This document shows, in pieces, positions 24,790 to 35,702 of a DNA stretch of 64,000 nt. The notes below the pieces were generated by a model, which did not search any database, had not been told where the DNA came from, and saw only the letters and a list, made by a program, of their open reading frames with translations. Position 1 is the stretch's first letter; the number at the start of each line of letters is the position of its first letter. This DNA is from Sporodiniella umbellata (lineage: Eukaryota; Mucoromycota; Mucoromycetes; Mucorales; Rhizopodaceae), in assembly GCA_025677835.1 (NCBI GenBank), contig JAIXMR010000005.1, forward strand, positions 352,001-416,000. The letters run 5' to 3'. Position numbers and translations under genes: made by a program.

Positions 24790-25120
24790 TACAACCTGGT
24801 TTAGAGATAATCAATAAACCTATATACTCAACTCTAACACTACTGTATATTTATATACACATTGTGATGCTATCTTTTTTGGCTACTTTAAAAATAGTTG
24901 TGTGTAAGGGAAAGTGTTCACAGCATGTATGCGGAGAAACAAATCCTGGATTTTTTCTTAAGTAATCCAAATTGCTTGCATTTCAAACTGAACAGCAAAC
25001 CATGAAAAACAAAAACAACAACGTCTTTTTCTCTTTACTACCCATACATAATTAACCCCCTACTCTAAAAAAGATCATCACTTTTTATTTTTATTTTTTT
25101 TGGAAAAAAAAAAGGAAAAC
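24790..25120. promoter_or_regulatory. upstream region of the b5-acyl-CoA dehydrogenase gene
   Basis: 331 bp between tandem genes. The last ~40 bp before the ATG is T-rich and then A-rich. No specific motif is assigned. Confidence 0.4.
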
Positions 25121-26924
25121 ATGAGCTTAAAAACATTTACCAGAGAAGAAGTCAAGCGTCACGCCTCTGAAAGCGATATATGGATTATCATCGATTCCGC
25201 TGTATACGATATGAGCCGATTTGTCGATATGCATCCTGGTGGTGCTTTCCCAATCTTAGAATATGCTGGAAAGGATGCTACAGATGCTTTTTACGGACTT
25301 CACCGCCAAGAGGTGCTTGTCAAATACAACCGTTACAAGATCGGCACCATTGCTAATGAAGAGCCTCAAATTGACTTTTACGAGCCTGGAACTCTTTCTA
25401 GAGTGCCCTACGCTGAACCAAGTGCTTGGTCAGGTTTCAAATCGCCTTATTTTAAGTAAGAAAAGGCATTGAATAGAATTTCATAATTCAGATATATTTA
25501 TATGTTTCTCAACTATTAGAGAAACGCATTACAACTTCCGTACGGCTGTGAGAAAAGTTGTTGATTCTCTGTCTGAACAAGCTCGTGAATTTGAAGATAG
25601 CGGCACAAAACCATCCGATGAGTTCATGCAGAAGCTGGGCGAAAACCATCTTTTGGCTGCCAACATTGGTCCCGGACCTTGGCTTCACGGTATAACTTTT
25701 CCTGGCGGTGTCAAAGGCGAAGATTTTGACTATTTCCATGAGGTAAAATGTGCTTGTCTGTCGATATTTCTAAAACAGGTAATAGATGATTTGTCACGAA
25801 GAAATGGCCCGTTGGAAAGTGCGCGGTTTGGATGATGGCGTATTGGGCGGCATGGTGATTTCTTTACCTACAATTCTGAACTTTGGATCTGCAGAATTAA
25901 AAAAAAAGGTAAATACATCGTTACGTACAAGTGTCTTAATTTCCTTATTATTAGATTGTGCCTGAAGTATTCGCTGGCAAAAAACGAATTGCTCTTGCTA
26001 TCTCCGAACCCTATGCAGGCTCCGACGTAGCTCGTATTCGTACTACAGCCAAACGTACACCTGACGGAAAACACTTTATCGTAAATGGAGTCAAAAAATG
26101 GATTACCTCTGGCTGTTGGGCAGACTATTTTTCTGTAGCTGTTCAAACCGAAAAAGGAATATCTATGCTCTTGATTGAGCGTAGTGAGGGTGTGGAGACC
26201 AAACCAATTAAAACGTCATATTCTCCTAGCGCAGGCACAGCCTATGTCACATTCGAAAATGTAAACCAAATACTTTTTCTCTATTCTATTCTGACCACTA
26301 TAATCTTAGGTTAAGGTTCCTGTTGAAAATCTTTTGGGTAAAGAAAACAAAGGTTTCTTTGTCGTACTTTCAAACTTCAATCATGAACGTTGGGTTATGT
26401 TGACTGGTCTTTCCATGGGTTGTCGCCTGGCAATTGAAGAATGTTTCAAATGGGCAAACCAACGTCTAGTATTCGGTAAGCGCTTAATAGAGCAGCCCGT
26501 TATTCGCCAAAAATTAGCCAAGATGATTTCCAAGCTTGAAAGCTTCCATAGCTGGGTAGAAGTTATTACATACCAGATGAACAACATGAGCTATGCAGAA
26601 CAAGCAGATCAACTTGCTGGCCCCATTGCTTTATGTAAATACCTTTCCACACGTGTTGCCCACGATATTTCAGATGAGGCTTGTCAGATCTTTGGTGGTC
26701 GTGCTATCACCAAGACTGGCATGGGTAGAACCATTGAAACATTACAGAGAACTTATAAGGTATTATACTATCCATCCGTTTTATATATACGTGCTCTTTT
26801 TTTGTTCTTTCTGATTTCCTTTTTAAAATAGTTTTCCGCCATATTGGGTGGAAGTGAAGAAATCATGGCTGATCTCGGCATTAGACAAGCTATGAGAAAG
26901 TATCCTGAAGGATCCAGACTTTAA
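25121..26924 (+). CDS. cytochrome b5-acyl-CoA dehydrogenase fusion
   Basis: FAD-dependent acyl-CoA dehydrogenase with an N-terminal cytochrome b5 domain. Exons: 25121-25455, 25520-25742, 25786-25908, 25955-26260, 26310-26759, 26832-26924 (509 residues). Residues 1-80 form the b5 domain, with the haem-binding HPGG (VDMHPGGAFPIL) and a second histidine in FYGLHRQEVL. Residues ~110-509 form the dehydrogenase: N-terminal helical part, EPYAGSDVARI (substrate/FAD loop), WITSGCWADYF, the middle beta domain, and C-terminal helices with QIFGGRAITKTGMGR and ILGGSEEIMADLGIRQ. The long FAD-domain motifs are complete, so it is probably active. Such fusions are known in fungi, where b5 may carry electrons away from FAD. 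It lies between oxygenase copies C and D, beside the VAP gene. Confidence 0.9.
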
Positions 26925-27775
26925 AAAGTACCCAGTTTTTTAATGTTCTTTTTTTTCTTTTGGTACAATACTTAGTAAACATCTCTTAAAAAAACAGTTA
27001 AAATTCGTATTTTTAATTAGCCTTAGCAGACACTGTAGCCTTCATATTTTTAAAGTTCAAAGATTAAATCACAATCCAAGTAGTAATACAGGAAAGGAAG
27101 GCTATACCCCTGTCTACAGCTTTCAAGTATGATAACATACAGATTAAAAAGCGATTTGAGCTTCGGTAGCAGTTTTGACGACTATCAGTATGTTTCATTG
27201 CTTTTGAGAACAAAATTAAAGTTCTGATGAAAGGGTAGTTAGGTTACAATTGAAATATCAAATCCCGGTTCTACAATTCTAAAACCTAATATCAATTATC
27301 AACATATTAACAAAAAAAAAAGATTTCTCATACAAAGCTGCAAAGCAAAAACAATAAAACGCTACTTGGTAAGGTGCAAATACATAAACAAATGCACTCT
27401 TTATTTTACTTTTTTTTTTTATCGCAACGACAGCGGTTAAAAAAGAGCGAAAACGAAGCTAATTTCGTACTAAGCCCTGAAGTCCAATAGGCAATATACT
27501 ATATGAACTAATGGATAGAAACAAAGGGCACAGTATGTATACTAAAGAACTATGAAGCGAAATAAATAAGCACATATATACTTATTTATTTTTTTAAAAA
27601 AAAGAGCGTGCACAATAGACTTTTTTTTTGGTTGTATAAAAGGGAGAGTTCTTTATAGGGATTTACTATTATACACGGAGATTTAATCACCATGTGATAA
27701 GCATTTAAGCATTTCTACTTACCTTTTTATTGTTTTTTCTTTTTTTGTACTTTTTTTTCTTTTACAAACAAAATA
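26925..27775. other. intergenic region
   Basis: About 0.85 kb, AT-rich. A pyrimidine-rich stretch (about 27719-27764) precedes the VAP start and looks promoter-like. No gene is seen. Confidence 0.45.
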
Positions 27776-28850
27776 ATGGCTGCAACTATTGAACCTTCTA
27801 GTGAGCTGGTGTTCCACGGTAAGTAAAGTTGCCAATTAAACTGCCACTATGCTTATTGTATCCCCAAAGGTCCTTTTGCACATGCATCCAGAGAGTCTAT
27901 TATGGTCAAAAACCCGAACGATTATCCCATTGTCTTCAAAGTGAAAACAACAGCACCCAAACAGTACTGCGTTAGACCCAATGCCGGAAAAGTGGAGCCT
28001 AATTCGGAAATTGAAGTTCAAAGTAAACGGCAAAGAAAACCTCCTTGGGGTTACTAATTCAACACTCACATAATAGTTGTTTTGCAGCCTTTCAAAGAAA
28101 AACTACCAGACGACTATAAATGCAAGGACAAATTTCTTTTGCAAACCGCTCTTTTGGATACCTCTGTAGACCAAGATATAACAAATATGGTAGGCTACAT
28201 TTTATGTACAGATCAGCAATCTTAGTTCATTCTCTTTAGTGGTTACACATCGAAAAAAATGGTAAAGAAAATATTCATCAACACAAAATAAAATGTATCT
28301 TTGCTGGTCTAAAGAAACAAACAAGACTGAACGATGGTACAGGAAGGGTAACCAGAGAAACAAAATTGTCTTTTTTTATTTTACTAATTCGCCTTTTTAT
28401 CTTCCGTATCAGACAAATACCGTGATAGTTTCAGAGCCGTCTGCTAATCACCAGGTTTCTATCACTGACCCTATCCTTGAAGATATGGCGCCTACACCTG
28501 AATTGTCTCCGTCGTCTGTTGAATCCATACCTACACCTATCAGCAGAAGACCCTTTGGAGCTTCACATAACCTATTACCACCGGTACATAGATCAAACGG
28601 TCACGAAAGAGAACAGCTTGCTCAAGCTCTTGAAAAAATCAAGCGCTTAGAAATTGAATTTAATCAACTGATGATATCGCGTGATCAGCTCATTGCCCAA
28701 AACCTTCAGAACACTCAACCCTCTCATACAAAATCCTTTGATGCTGCGCATCACAATCTAGAGCTAGTCAACTCAACAGAAGGATATTCACCTCGTGTTG
28801 TTATGGGAATCTCCTTTTTAGTTTTTCTTTTTACTTACGTTTTCTTTTAG
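27776..28850 (+). CDS. SCS2: VAP/Scs2-type ER membrane protein (MSP domain)
   Basis: ER-anchored receptor for FFAT-motif proteins at membrane contact sites, with roles in lipid transfer and inositol/phospholipid regulation. Exons: 27776-27818, 27870-28022, 28077-28189, 28240-28347, 28413-28850 (284 residues). The MSP domain covers about residues 8-125. It shows VKNPNDYPIVFKVKTTAPKQYCVRPNAG (the FFAT-binding KxxxP region, KTTAPKQYCVRP) and KCKDKFLLQT. A serine/proline-rich linker, a short coiled coil (EREQLAQALEKIKRLEIEFNQ, about residues 200-230) and a C-terminal tail anchor (ISFLVFLFTYVFF) follow. All classic VAP parts are present. Its position beside membrane-bound oxygenase copies may be accidental. 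Confidence 0.92.
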
Positions 28851-30885
28851 AGAATTAGTAGAATTTTCCCTAAAAAAATTGAAAATAAAAAAAAAGCAAA
28901 ATTGAAAAAATATACAACGGATTTTAAGGCTTTCATATATTAATAAATTTCCAGATTGATCTGTCGTAAATCTAGAAAGCAAAAACGCTAATCTTTAGGC
29001 TCCTTCAAGTATGTGTTTCGATAATAAACGTTTGATATGGGCTGTAGATAAAATGTTAAACAGTTTCATATCTATGTGTATAATATTTCAGAGTTTCTCT
29101 ACTCCCCTTATATGTGGTCTTGGGTTTGGAGAAAATTGGTCCGTACGAATTATCCGCTAAAACCAAAAACGTACCAGTATACGAGTTATGTCAATGCCGT
29201 TTGGATGACATTTTCTTAGACAAAACCTTTAGCTGAGATCTCAGCTCCATTAAATATATTAACAGACAATCTATTTCGGGGGTACAAACCAGAACCATGT
29301 AGAAAATACGAGATTTCTTCTATGAGCGCTTCCTTTAAACAACCAAAAGCCTCTCGGACTTTGGCTAATGTACACATATCCGAACATAATAACTATACTT
29401 TCCTTTTTTCAAAAAAGACGCTCGATCTGCAGATCTGATTAAACCTGAAAATCCAGTATGAAAAGTAAAAGCTTTTTTTAAAGAATACTCGTGGACGCAC
29501 CATGTCTCATCAGTCAATCCGCCCAAATGAGTCCTTTATGAAAATTGGCTTTAACGTTGGGCTCATTTCACAAATCCAACACATTCACAATGTGTTCCTA
29601 ATGGAATATATTACTGAGCTGCGTTCTATTTTCCAAATAGAATTAGATTCTAGTGACTACCCCTTCTTTATCTGCTATATCTACTAACCTTGGTGATAAG
29701 TAGTTGTCTGCGGCTCATTACGCTTGTTAAAATTGCAACTTTTATAAAACGTCTCAGCTCCTACAACAAAAACATCGACAGTCAGATTTTTTTAACAGCT
29801 GCGCTTTCATAAGTGTAGAAGGCTGGTCTTCTTTCGCCTCAACCACAGTACGGGGTTTGATTAAAGCTACTGGTTTACAACAAGTACTTGAAGAGTCCGT
29901 TGTAGGCTGTATTTAAAGCACTTTTTTTTACCTTCCTTTTTGTTTCAATCTACCACTATACAAGACAAAATAAGTTGGTGCTTTATTCGACTGTGTATTT
30001 TTCTTATTGAGTACCGCTTTCTAAAAATATGTGCAACAAATAAAATCGGTTAAAAAAAAGGCACTTGGTACTTTAAAAAAGAGGTATATTCAAATATGTT
30101 TTTGTTTCATCAAAATGTGTGTCATATGTTCTCTAATCACCCTTTTTTATATTATTAAACAATTGCTTTTTACGAATCATGAAAGAGACCAAAAATATAC
30201 GCAAGTATTCTCCTACCCACATTTGCTATAAGGAGTTAACTAACATTGGTGAAACAGATATATATATATATATATACTATAGCTATTGACTATCTAACCA
30301 AGCAAAAATCGGGCACAAAAAGAAGTAAACGAACATACTCAAACTCCTTAAAACACAACCTTTTTTATTTTATTGTCGCTATTATTATTTTGACAAATAC
30401 AAAGTTTCGTGAAAAATGAATTTTGTGAATCCGAACAAGAAAAATCGCGAAAAGAGCCCTTTGAACTCAAAAGTATAAAAGCCTGTCTCTCGTTAAAGAC
30501 GGTACATTACAGGCATTTGATTATAGTGCACAAAATAAGATGTACCTGTTGCCTCTTACTCTCTTTATATATGATATATGTCTATTGGATTGCTTTTTTT
30601 TCCCTTTTGCTTTAATATCGCTCACTCTCAGAGGAACGAATTGTAAAAAAAACTATACTACTCAAAGCTGTACTATACATCGGGTAACTTCTTTCAAAAA
30701 GAAAATTGCCTTTTTTGAAGTAAATTTTAAATGCACGTGTTACTTTTTGTATGAATAACAGTAACAAAAATGATAATGAAAAAAAAAAAAAAAAAAAACA
30801 AGCCAAAGCTTGTGCAAGACCACTTTATTTTATTTACTTTGATTTTTGAAAACATCAAAGTTGCTATTGGTGTCTTTTATGAAGC
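28851..30885. pseudogene. region with gene remnants, no intact gene
   Basis: About 2 kb. Several stretches look like worn exons on the plus strand: about 29097-29215 (YMWSWVWRKLVRTNYP-like), 29423-29520 (ADLIKPENP, then AFFKEYSWTHHV) and 29755-29915 (a 50-codon open run ending in LQQVLEESVVGCI and a stop). Stops and frame changes separate them, and no family could be named. A TA repeat lies near 30260-30276 and an A tract at 30779-30799. The assignment as remnants of one gene is inference. Confidence 0.35.
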
Positions 30886-32168
30886 CTAGTCTCTTATTGA
30901 AAAAGAGTGAAAAAGAGAGAAATCGGGCATAAAATCTTCTATCGGAGGCTTTTGGTCGATGTAATCTTCTTTGTACAGCAAATTACTCTTGGGTTGGTGA
31001 ATGTGCTCGAAGTTTTTACTAATATCAGACTCAAAAGTGGTATCTAGTCTGTATGACTTTCTAGGTAAACAAAAGTAGCGTGTATACCATCTCCGTAAAC
31101 GTAATATCATATAAAACAAAGCTTGTTTCATAGGCGAAGCTATGGGTAAGCCAAAGGAAGCGCATTCGTAGTCTTCCAATATACAAGGGAAAAAAACATA
31201 TACCAAAGCTCTTATAGGCTTTGGTAAATCGCTAGTAAGATACTTTAAGCATGCATCTGCAGCTTTCCAGTTACGTTCATGGTACTTAACATTGTTTTTT
31301 CCGTACTCCTATCAAACTGGTTAAACAGAGGTTAGTTGTTACTAAACTCTCACATGCATGCTGCTTTCCCACTCTTGGAGAGTATCAGGAATATCTTTAA
31401 TGCCCATTAAAATTCCAATCTCATGCCATACTTTGAATACAGCCTTTTATACAAGTGGAGAAGCAAAAACAAACTAAAGTTAGCTTTTCTTAAAAACTAT
31501 GCTTGGTCATACATATTTTTCGCGAATGTCCAACTTTCTCCGTTCACATAAGTTTCCCCAACGTATCATTTCAGTAGAAAAAATGTACAGTATATACAAA
31601 GAGTCTTCATTGAGTATTTTGTATTTTGAGTGAGCTTTGTTTATTCGATTTACCGAAGCCTCTCGACGCTCGAACTGCTGTGCTATTTGCTTTTCATCAA
31701 CTGAACGGCCTTGCGCTATCTCGTTTTTTATTCTGGCGTGTGGCTCCAAAAGCTCACAAATATCTACTGCAGCTTTTTTTAACTGATAATTAGTATTCTT
31801 GATATTCTTGCTCGAGGCTGCTGTTGTTTCACTTATTGAGTTTATAGCAAGCGCTTTAAAATTAGAAACAGACAAAGCCATTCGTGTAGCAACTATAAAA
31901 TAATCAAAGTACGCAAGTGCTTTGATTTAAAGCTAGTAACAATTTAATACGGTTAAAACCCACGTATAAATTCTTTGTTGAACATATCGCCAAATATTTC
32001 TAGTGCAATATCATGATTTTGAAGCACAACTTCTGGATCAGGGTACTTTTTGACAAGGAATTTCAAATAGGTGTGGCGATGACTCCAAACATACAACATA
32101 TAGGTACCTGTCGTTAGCAAAAAACCAGCACACAGCAGCTGAATCCAACCAAAAGTTATTTCACCCAT
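30886..32168 (-). CDS. MpaB/rubber-oxygenase-like membrane protein, copy D (inverted)
   Basis: Third intact MpaB-like paralogue, on the opposite strand to the others. Exons (reading order): 32168-31964, 31892-31513, 31443-31354, 31308-30886 (365 residues). Exons 1-3 have exactly the lengths of copy B (205, 380, 90). Membrane segment at about residues 7-28; KKYPDPEVVLQNHDIAL; ERREASVNRINKAHSKYK (His156); NEDSLYILYIF; CILEDYECASFGLP; RYFCLPRKSYRLD. The first donor is GTGGGT, weaker than usual. The highly conserved tryptophan in C-E-W-R-K of copies B and C is arginine here (residue 186), a possible sign of changed or lost activity. The other signature residues are kept. Confidence 0.8.
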
Positions 32169-33234
32169 CCTGTATGTTGTTAACTAGAAATATATGTAAA
32201 AATGAAGCTTATTTATAAATAAATAAAAAAGCCCTTTGAAGACGCACTAATACAGCTTAAAATGTGTAACTTCTAATAGTACATTAAGTCTTTACTCAGT
32301 GCTTGTATATACAGATAATCGGCCCAGCACACGATTAAGCACCAATGGCTCAAGAAATTCAAAATCAATACGCTAAACAAACGGTATTTAATTACTTACA
32401 ACAAAAGCGGTCTACAGAACATATGTTCTTTTTACTAAAAAAAAATATGTTTCAGGAAGATAGGTACAAGAAGGGAAAAAGTATTTCCAAGAGCCTGGGT
32501 AGAATTGTATACACTTGTATGAGTAGGGGAATTGACTAAATGTCATGTAAAAGTGCATCAACTATGTCCCAACAATGCTATTTTAAGATGTCATACAGCC
32601 CGAGGCAATGGTAACTTGTTCTTCCGTGGAGAGTCTTAAAACAAATACATAAGATTGCTATTACTTGTCAAATCGCCAAGGTAATTAAATCTAGAACAAC
32701 AAGAGCTGAGATTGAGAGGACAAAATGTGTTGTATGTAAATTTTTGTTTAAGTGGAAAACGATAGCTCACCCGTGCTGAAGAAAATAAACAAACTCTCTC
32801 AAAATTTTATATCAACTTTCAAAGCGTAAAGAAAGAGTAACTGCTTTAACAAGAAAAAATAAAGAAATTGATCGAACCAATGCTAGACGGGATTTTTCTT
32901 TTCTTTTTAGGGAAAAAGAGCTTTTCTGTCACATGTACAGTGTACAGTCAAAAAAATTAGATTGAAACGGGCCACAGATATGAAAATGACAACGACAAAA
33001 GAAAATATCCTCTAAGTTTTTAAGAATCCAACTCAAATTAAAACCGACACCTGAGTATTATTTTTTTCATAATAAACCAACCAAGCCTTATCACCGCTGC
33101 TCGTAAACAGCATTCATCTAGAGAACATCTTGTCCTGAAATATCCCCTTTATTCCTTTCTTTTTGTACATCCAGTTTCTTTGACTGTAATTCGACTCTGA
33201 GAAACTCCGAATAACTTTTTTCTTTTCTTGATAG
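32169..33234. other. intergenic region with a possible short gene remnant
   Basis: About 1.07 kb. At 32345-32539 a small spliced reading is possible: MAQEIQNQYAKQT, a 72 nt intron from 32384, then EDRYKKGKSISKSLG to a stop at 32537. It has no recognisable family. The rest is AT-rich without signals. Confidence 0.35.
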
Positions 33235-34061
33235 ATGACGAGAAAAACATTCATTGAAGTTAAGATCGGAGACATTTCGCAATACAATGAGACCTTTTCT
33301 AGGTATCAAAAAACCAAAAACTGGGTAAAGCAATGGTGGGTTGCCTACGGGTTTTCTTCGGATGATATATCACAGCTTACTCTTGAGGAGAAAGAAACAG
33401 TAGAGGATATTTTGTCTAGCGACCCTCTTGCTATCAGCGAAAAATGGATCATAGATCCACCTACACCATTGAAAGGTGGTGTTCTTGAGATTGAACTGTT
33501 TGAAAGCGAGTGCCCTAAAAGCTGTGAAAATTTCGCTTCTTTGTGTAAAGGGGGTAGAGTGGGTAAAAGTTCTAAAAAGCCCCTTCACTATGAAAACAAT
33601 AGAATGTTTCGTTTGGTGCCTAATTTCGTTATACAGGGTGGAGATGTAACAAGAGGTACTCAGCAAAAACAGTAAAGAGTACTTAGTTTTTAAAGCAAAC
33701 ATCTCTTAGACGATGGTTCTGGAGGAGACAGCATATATAATGGGAAATTCAATGACGAAAAACCTGGCCTTGCAAAAAAGTTCAATAGAAAAGGCATAGT
33801 TGCAATGGCCAACTCCGGTATGCCCTGGTTACTTTTAAAATTGAATTGACCTTATGAAACATAGGAAAAAACTCAAATACATCTCAGTTTTTCGTTACTC
33901 TCTCTGAACAACATCCACAGTATGACAAAATCAATGGAAAATATGTAATTTTTGGCCAGGTCAGCAAAGGACTGGAAGTTCTGGACGATATAAACACGGT
34001 TTCAGCATCAAATGAGCAGCCTTTGGAAACCATAACCATAACCCGATGCGGTGAATTATAA
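33235..34061 (+). CDS. cyclophilin-type peptidyl-prolyl isomerase with N-terminal extension
   Basis: Proline cis-trans isomerase of the cyclophilin fold. Exons: 33235-33655, 33710-33817, 33865-34061 (241 residues). Residues 1-75 are an uncommon N-terminal part (MTRKTFIEVKIGDISQYNETF, then WVKQWWVAYGF). The cyclophilin domain follows: GGVLEIELFESECPKSCENF, FRLVPNFVIQGGDVTR (catalytic Arg and the F-x-x-Q core kept), GIVAMANSG and NTSQFFVTLSEQHPQYD. The tryptophan that binds cyclosporin in human CypA is replaced near YDKINGKYVIFGQV, so drug binding may be weak (inference). The domain is complete to VSKGLEVLDDI and ITRCGEL. The function of the extension is unknown. Confidence 0.88.
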
Positions 34062-34417
34062 ATAAAACGTACAATTTTAGAAGAAATAGTAACAGTGCAA
34101 ACTGTTACCAAGAATGGCATGCATCTGTGAGGTATGCTGTAAGCTTGATACACTTTATTATACCGCAGAAAGGCCCTTTTCTCTGTAACGTGCAACTTCA
34201 CAAATAACAAAGCCTGAGTAACAACTTACGAAGAAAATCTCCCAGTTAGACTTATGAAAAAGCCAATTTAAGGCCTTTTTTTTTGCATTTCGAAATAGTA
34301 AAACCAAAAGCGTTTAAATTTAAAACAAAGTGTACCAACATATAAAATCAAGCCAAACGTCTTAAGCACCTTTTATTAGCCGTAGTGTTTGCTGTTATGT
34401 TTTTTTGTTAAATCCAT
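34062..34417. other. convergent spacer
   Basis: 356 bp between the convergent cyclophilin and eL32 genes. AT-rich, expected to hold both 3' UTRs. No other feature is seen. Confidence 0.45.
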
Positions 34418-34872
34418 TTACTCTTGAGATCTGAGACGGGCACCAGCGTTAATGACCTTAACGTTGAGTTGAGCAGCACGTTCAAGGAGAGCAACACGCT
34501 TCTTGGAGGAGACGTTGTGAGCAATTTCAGCAGCGTAAGAGCGGTTGTGCATCAACAACAAGTTGAGTTCGCGAACGTTGGAAACAACAAATTTGCGGAA
34601 ACCGTTGGGCAAGAGGTTGCGGGTCTTCTTGGCAGAACCGTAACCAATTTTGGGCATGGGAGCTTGTCCCTTGAAACGTCTACGCATGTTACAATCAATA
34701 CCCTTGGGCTTTCTCCAAGATTCCTATACATAACGGAATGAGTATAAAAATTCTCAACTGAATTGAATTATGTAATACATACTCCAACGCGCATGAAACG
34801 GTTAGATTGGTGACGCTTAAAGGTAGCGGTACGCTTCTTCACGATTGTGTGCTTAACGGCAGGAGTAACCAT
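34418..34872 (-). CDS. RPL32: 60S ribosomal protein eL32
   Basis: Large-subunit ribosomal protein. Exons (reading order): 34872-34783 and 34723-34418 (131 residues, normal length). Seen: [26 protein letters not shown], then [55 protein letters not shown] and [16 protein letters not shown], all diagnostic of eL32. One 59 nt intron follows codon 30. Codon use is more biased (CGT, AAG, GAG) than in most neighbours, as expected of a highly expressed gene. Confidence 0.97.
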
Positions 34873-35702
34873 TTCTAAGACTAAAAGTAGGTAAATAAAA
34901 AGAAAACAGTTCAACAAAGATGTCTAATCTTCATTCAGCATCCATCCACACAGTTCAAACTGTCGAAAATTTCCTAATGGCGCTATTCAGCTATTTTCGT
35001 CAATAGCGTTTGGCTTTAATGTATTTTCTTAAGCGGTTGCTATTGCTGAAGCAATCTCTTTAACTGTGGATGGATGGATGTTGAAATTCGAGGTTTTCTT
35101 TACCTTCTTAGGGTGAGGCTGGAAGAGGAGGATCTTTTTGCCTGCGGTTCTATGTGTTGTTTTGTTACTTCTCTTACCTTTGTAATTTTTGGCTTCACTC
35201 CGGCTGTATTAGCCGGACTGGATAAGCCTCTTGAGGCTACTATACTATTTAAACTCAGAGAAAGTATTTAGTTAATTGGACCGTTTACAAACTACTCAAT
35301 ACTAAAGCCTTATGGAAGACGTGTTTAGACTTGAGAAGTGAATAATACAAATAGGCAGTTTAGAAGCAGTTTTGTTTCAATATTTAAAACATTCGGCATC
35401 TCAAAATACATTCATGTGCTAATAACGATTCTGCCAGTCAACTCTGCCTTATAGTCCTCCCTTCTTTATGCAATTAAGTATCTAAAACTGGAAACTAACT
35501 CTAATCCGGATTCAATTTAAATTTAAAATGTTTTTCTTGATTTATGGTAGAGATCGTTTTTCTATGATGTTGCTTAGCATATTTTTAATTTATAATCGCG
35601 TTAAAAAACCCAGAGCAATTTGAATAGAACTACATTAGTTTCACGAATTGCTATGAGGGCTTAAATAGCTCGCTCTATTTTTTTTTTTATTAAATTTGTG
35701 TA
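34873..35702. other. upstream region of RPL32 with a small inverted repeat
   Basis: About 0.83 kb between the RPL32 start and the SNF5 3' end (both minus strand). Complementary words CATCCATCCAC (about 34939-34949) and GTGGATGGATG (about 35066-35076), each flanked by AGTT/AACT, could pair across ~115 bp. An open stretch 35074-35271 is not recognisable. An AT-rich tail of about 400 bp has no signals. Confidence 0.45.

Noticed and set aside
30612..30806. Short F/S/L-rich open frame
   Set aside because: Produced by a homopolymer tract, not a gene.
16148..32168. Virulence- or toxin-type cluster
   Set aside because: Nothing in the genes suggests toxins; the family fit is to oxygenases and lipid metabolism.
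35074..35271. 65-codon open frame upstream of RPL32
   Set aside because: Overlaps the right arm of a small inverted repeat and shows no conserved features.
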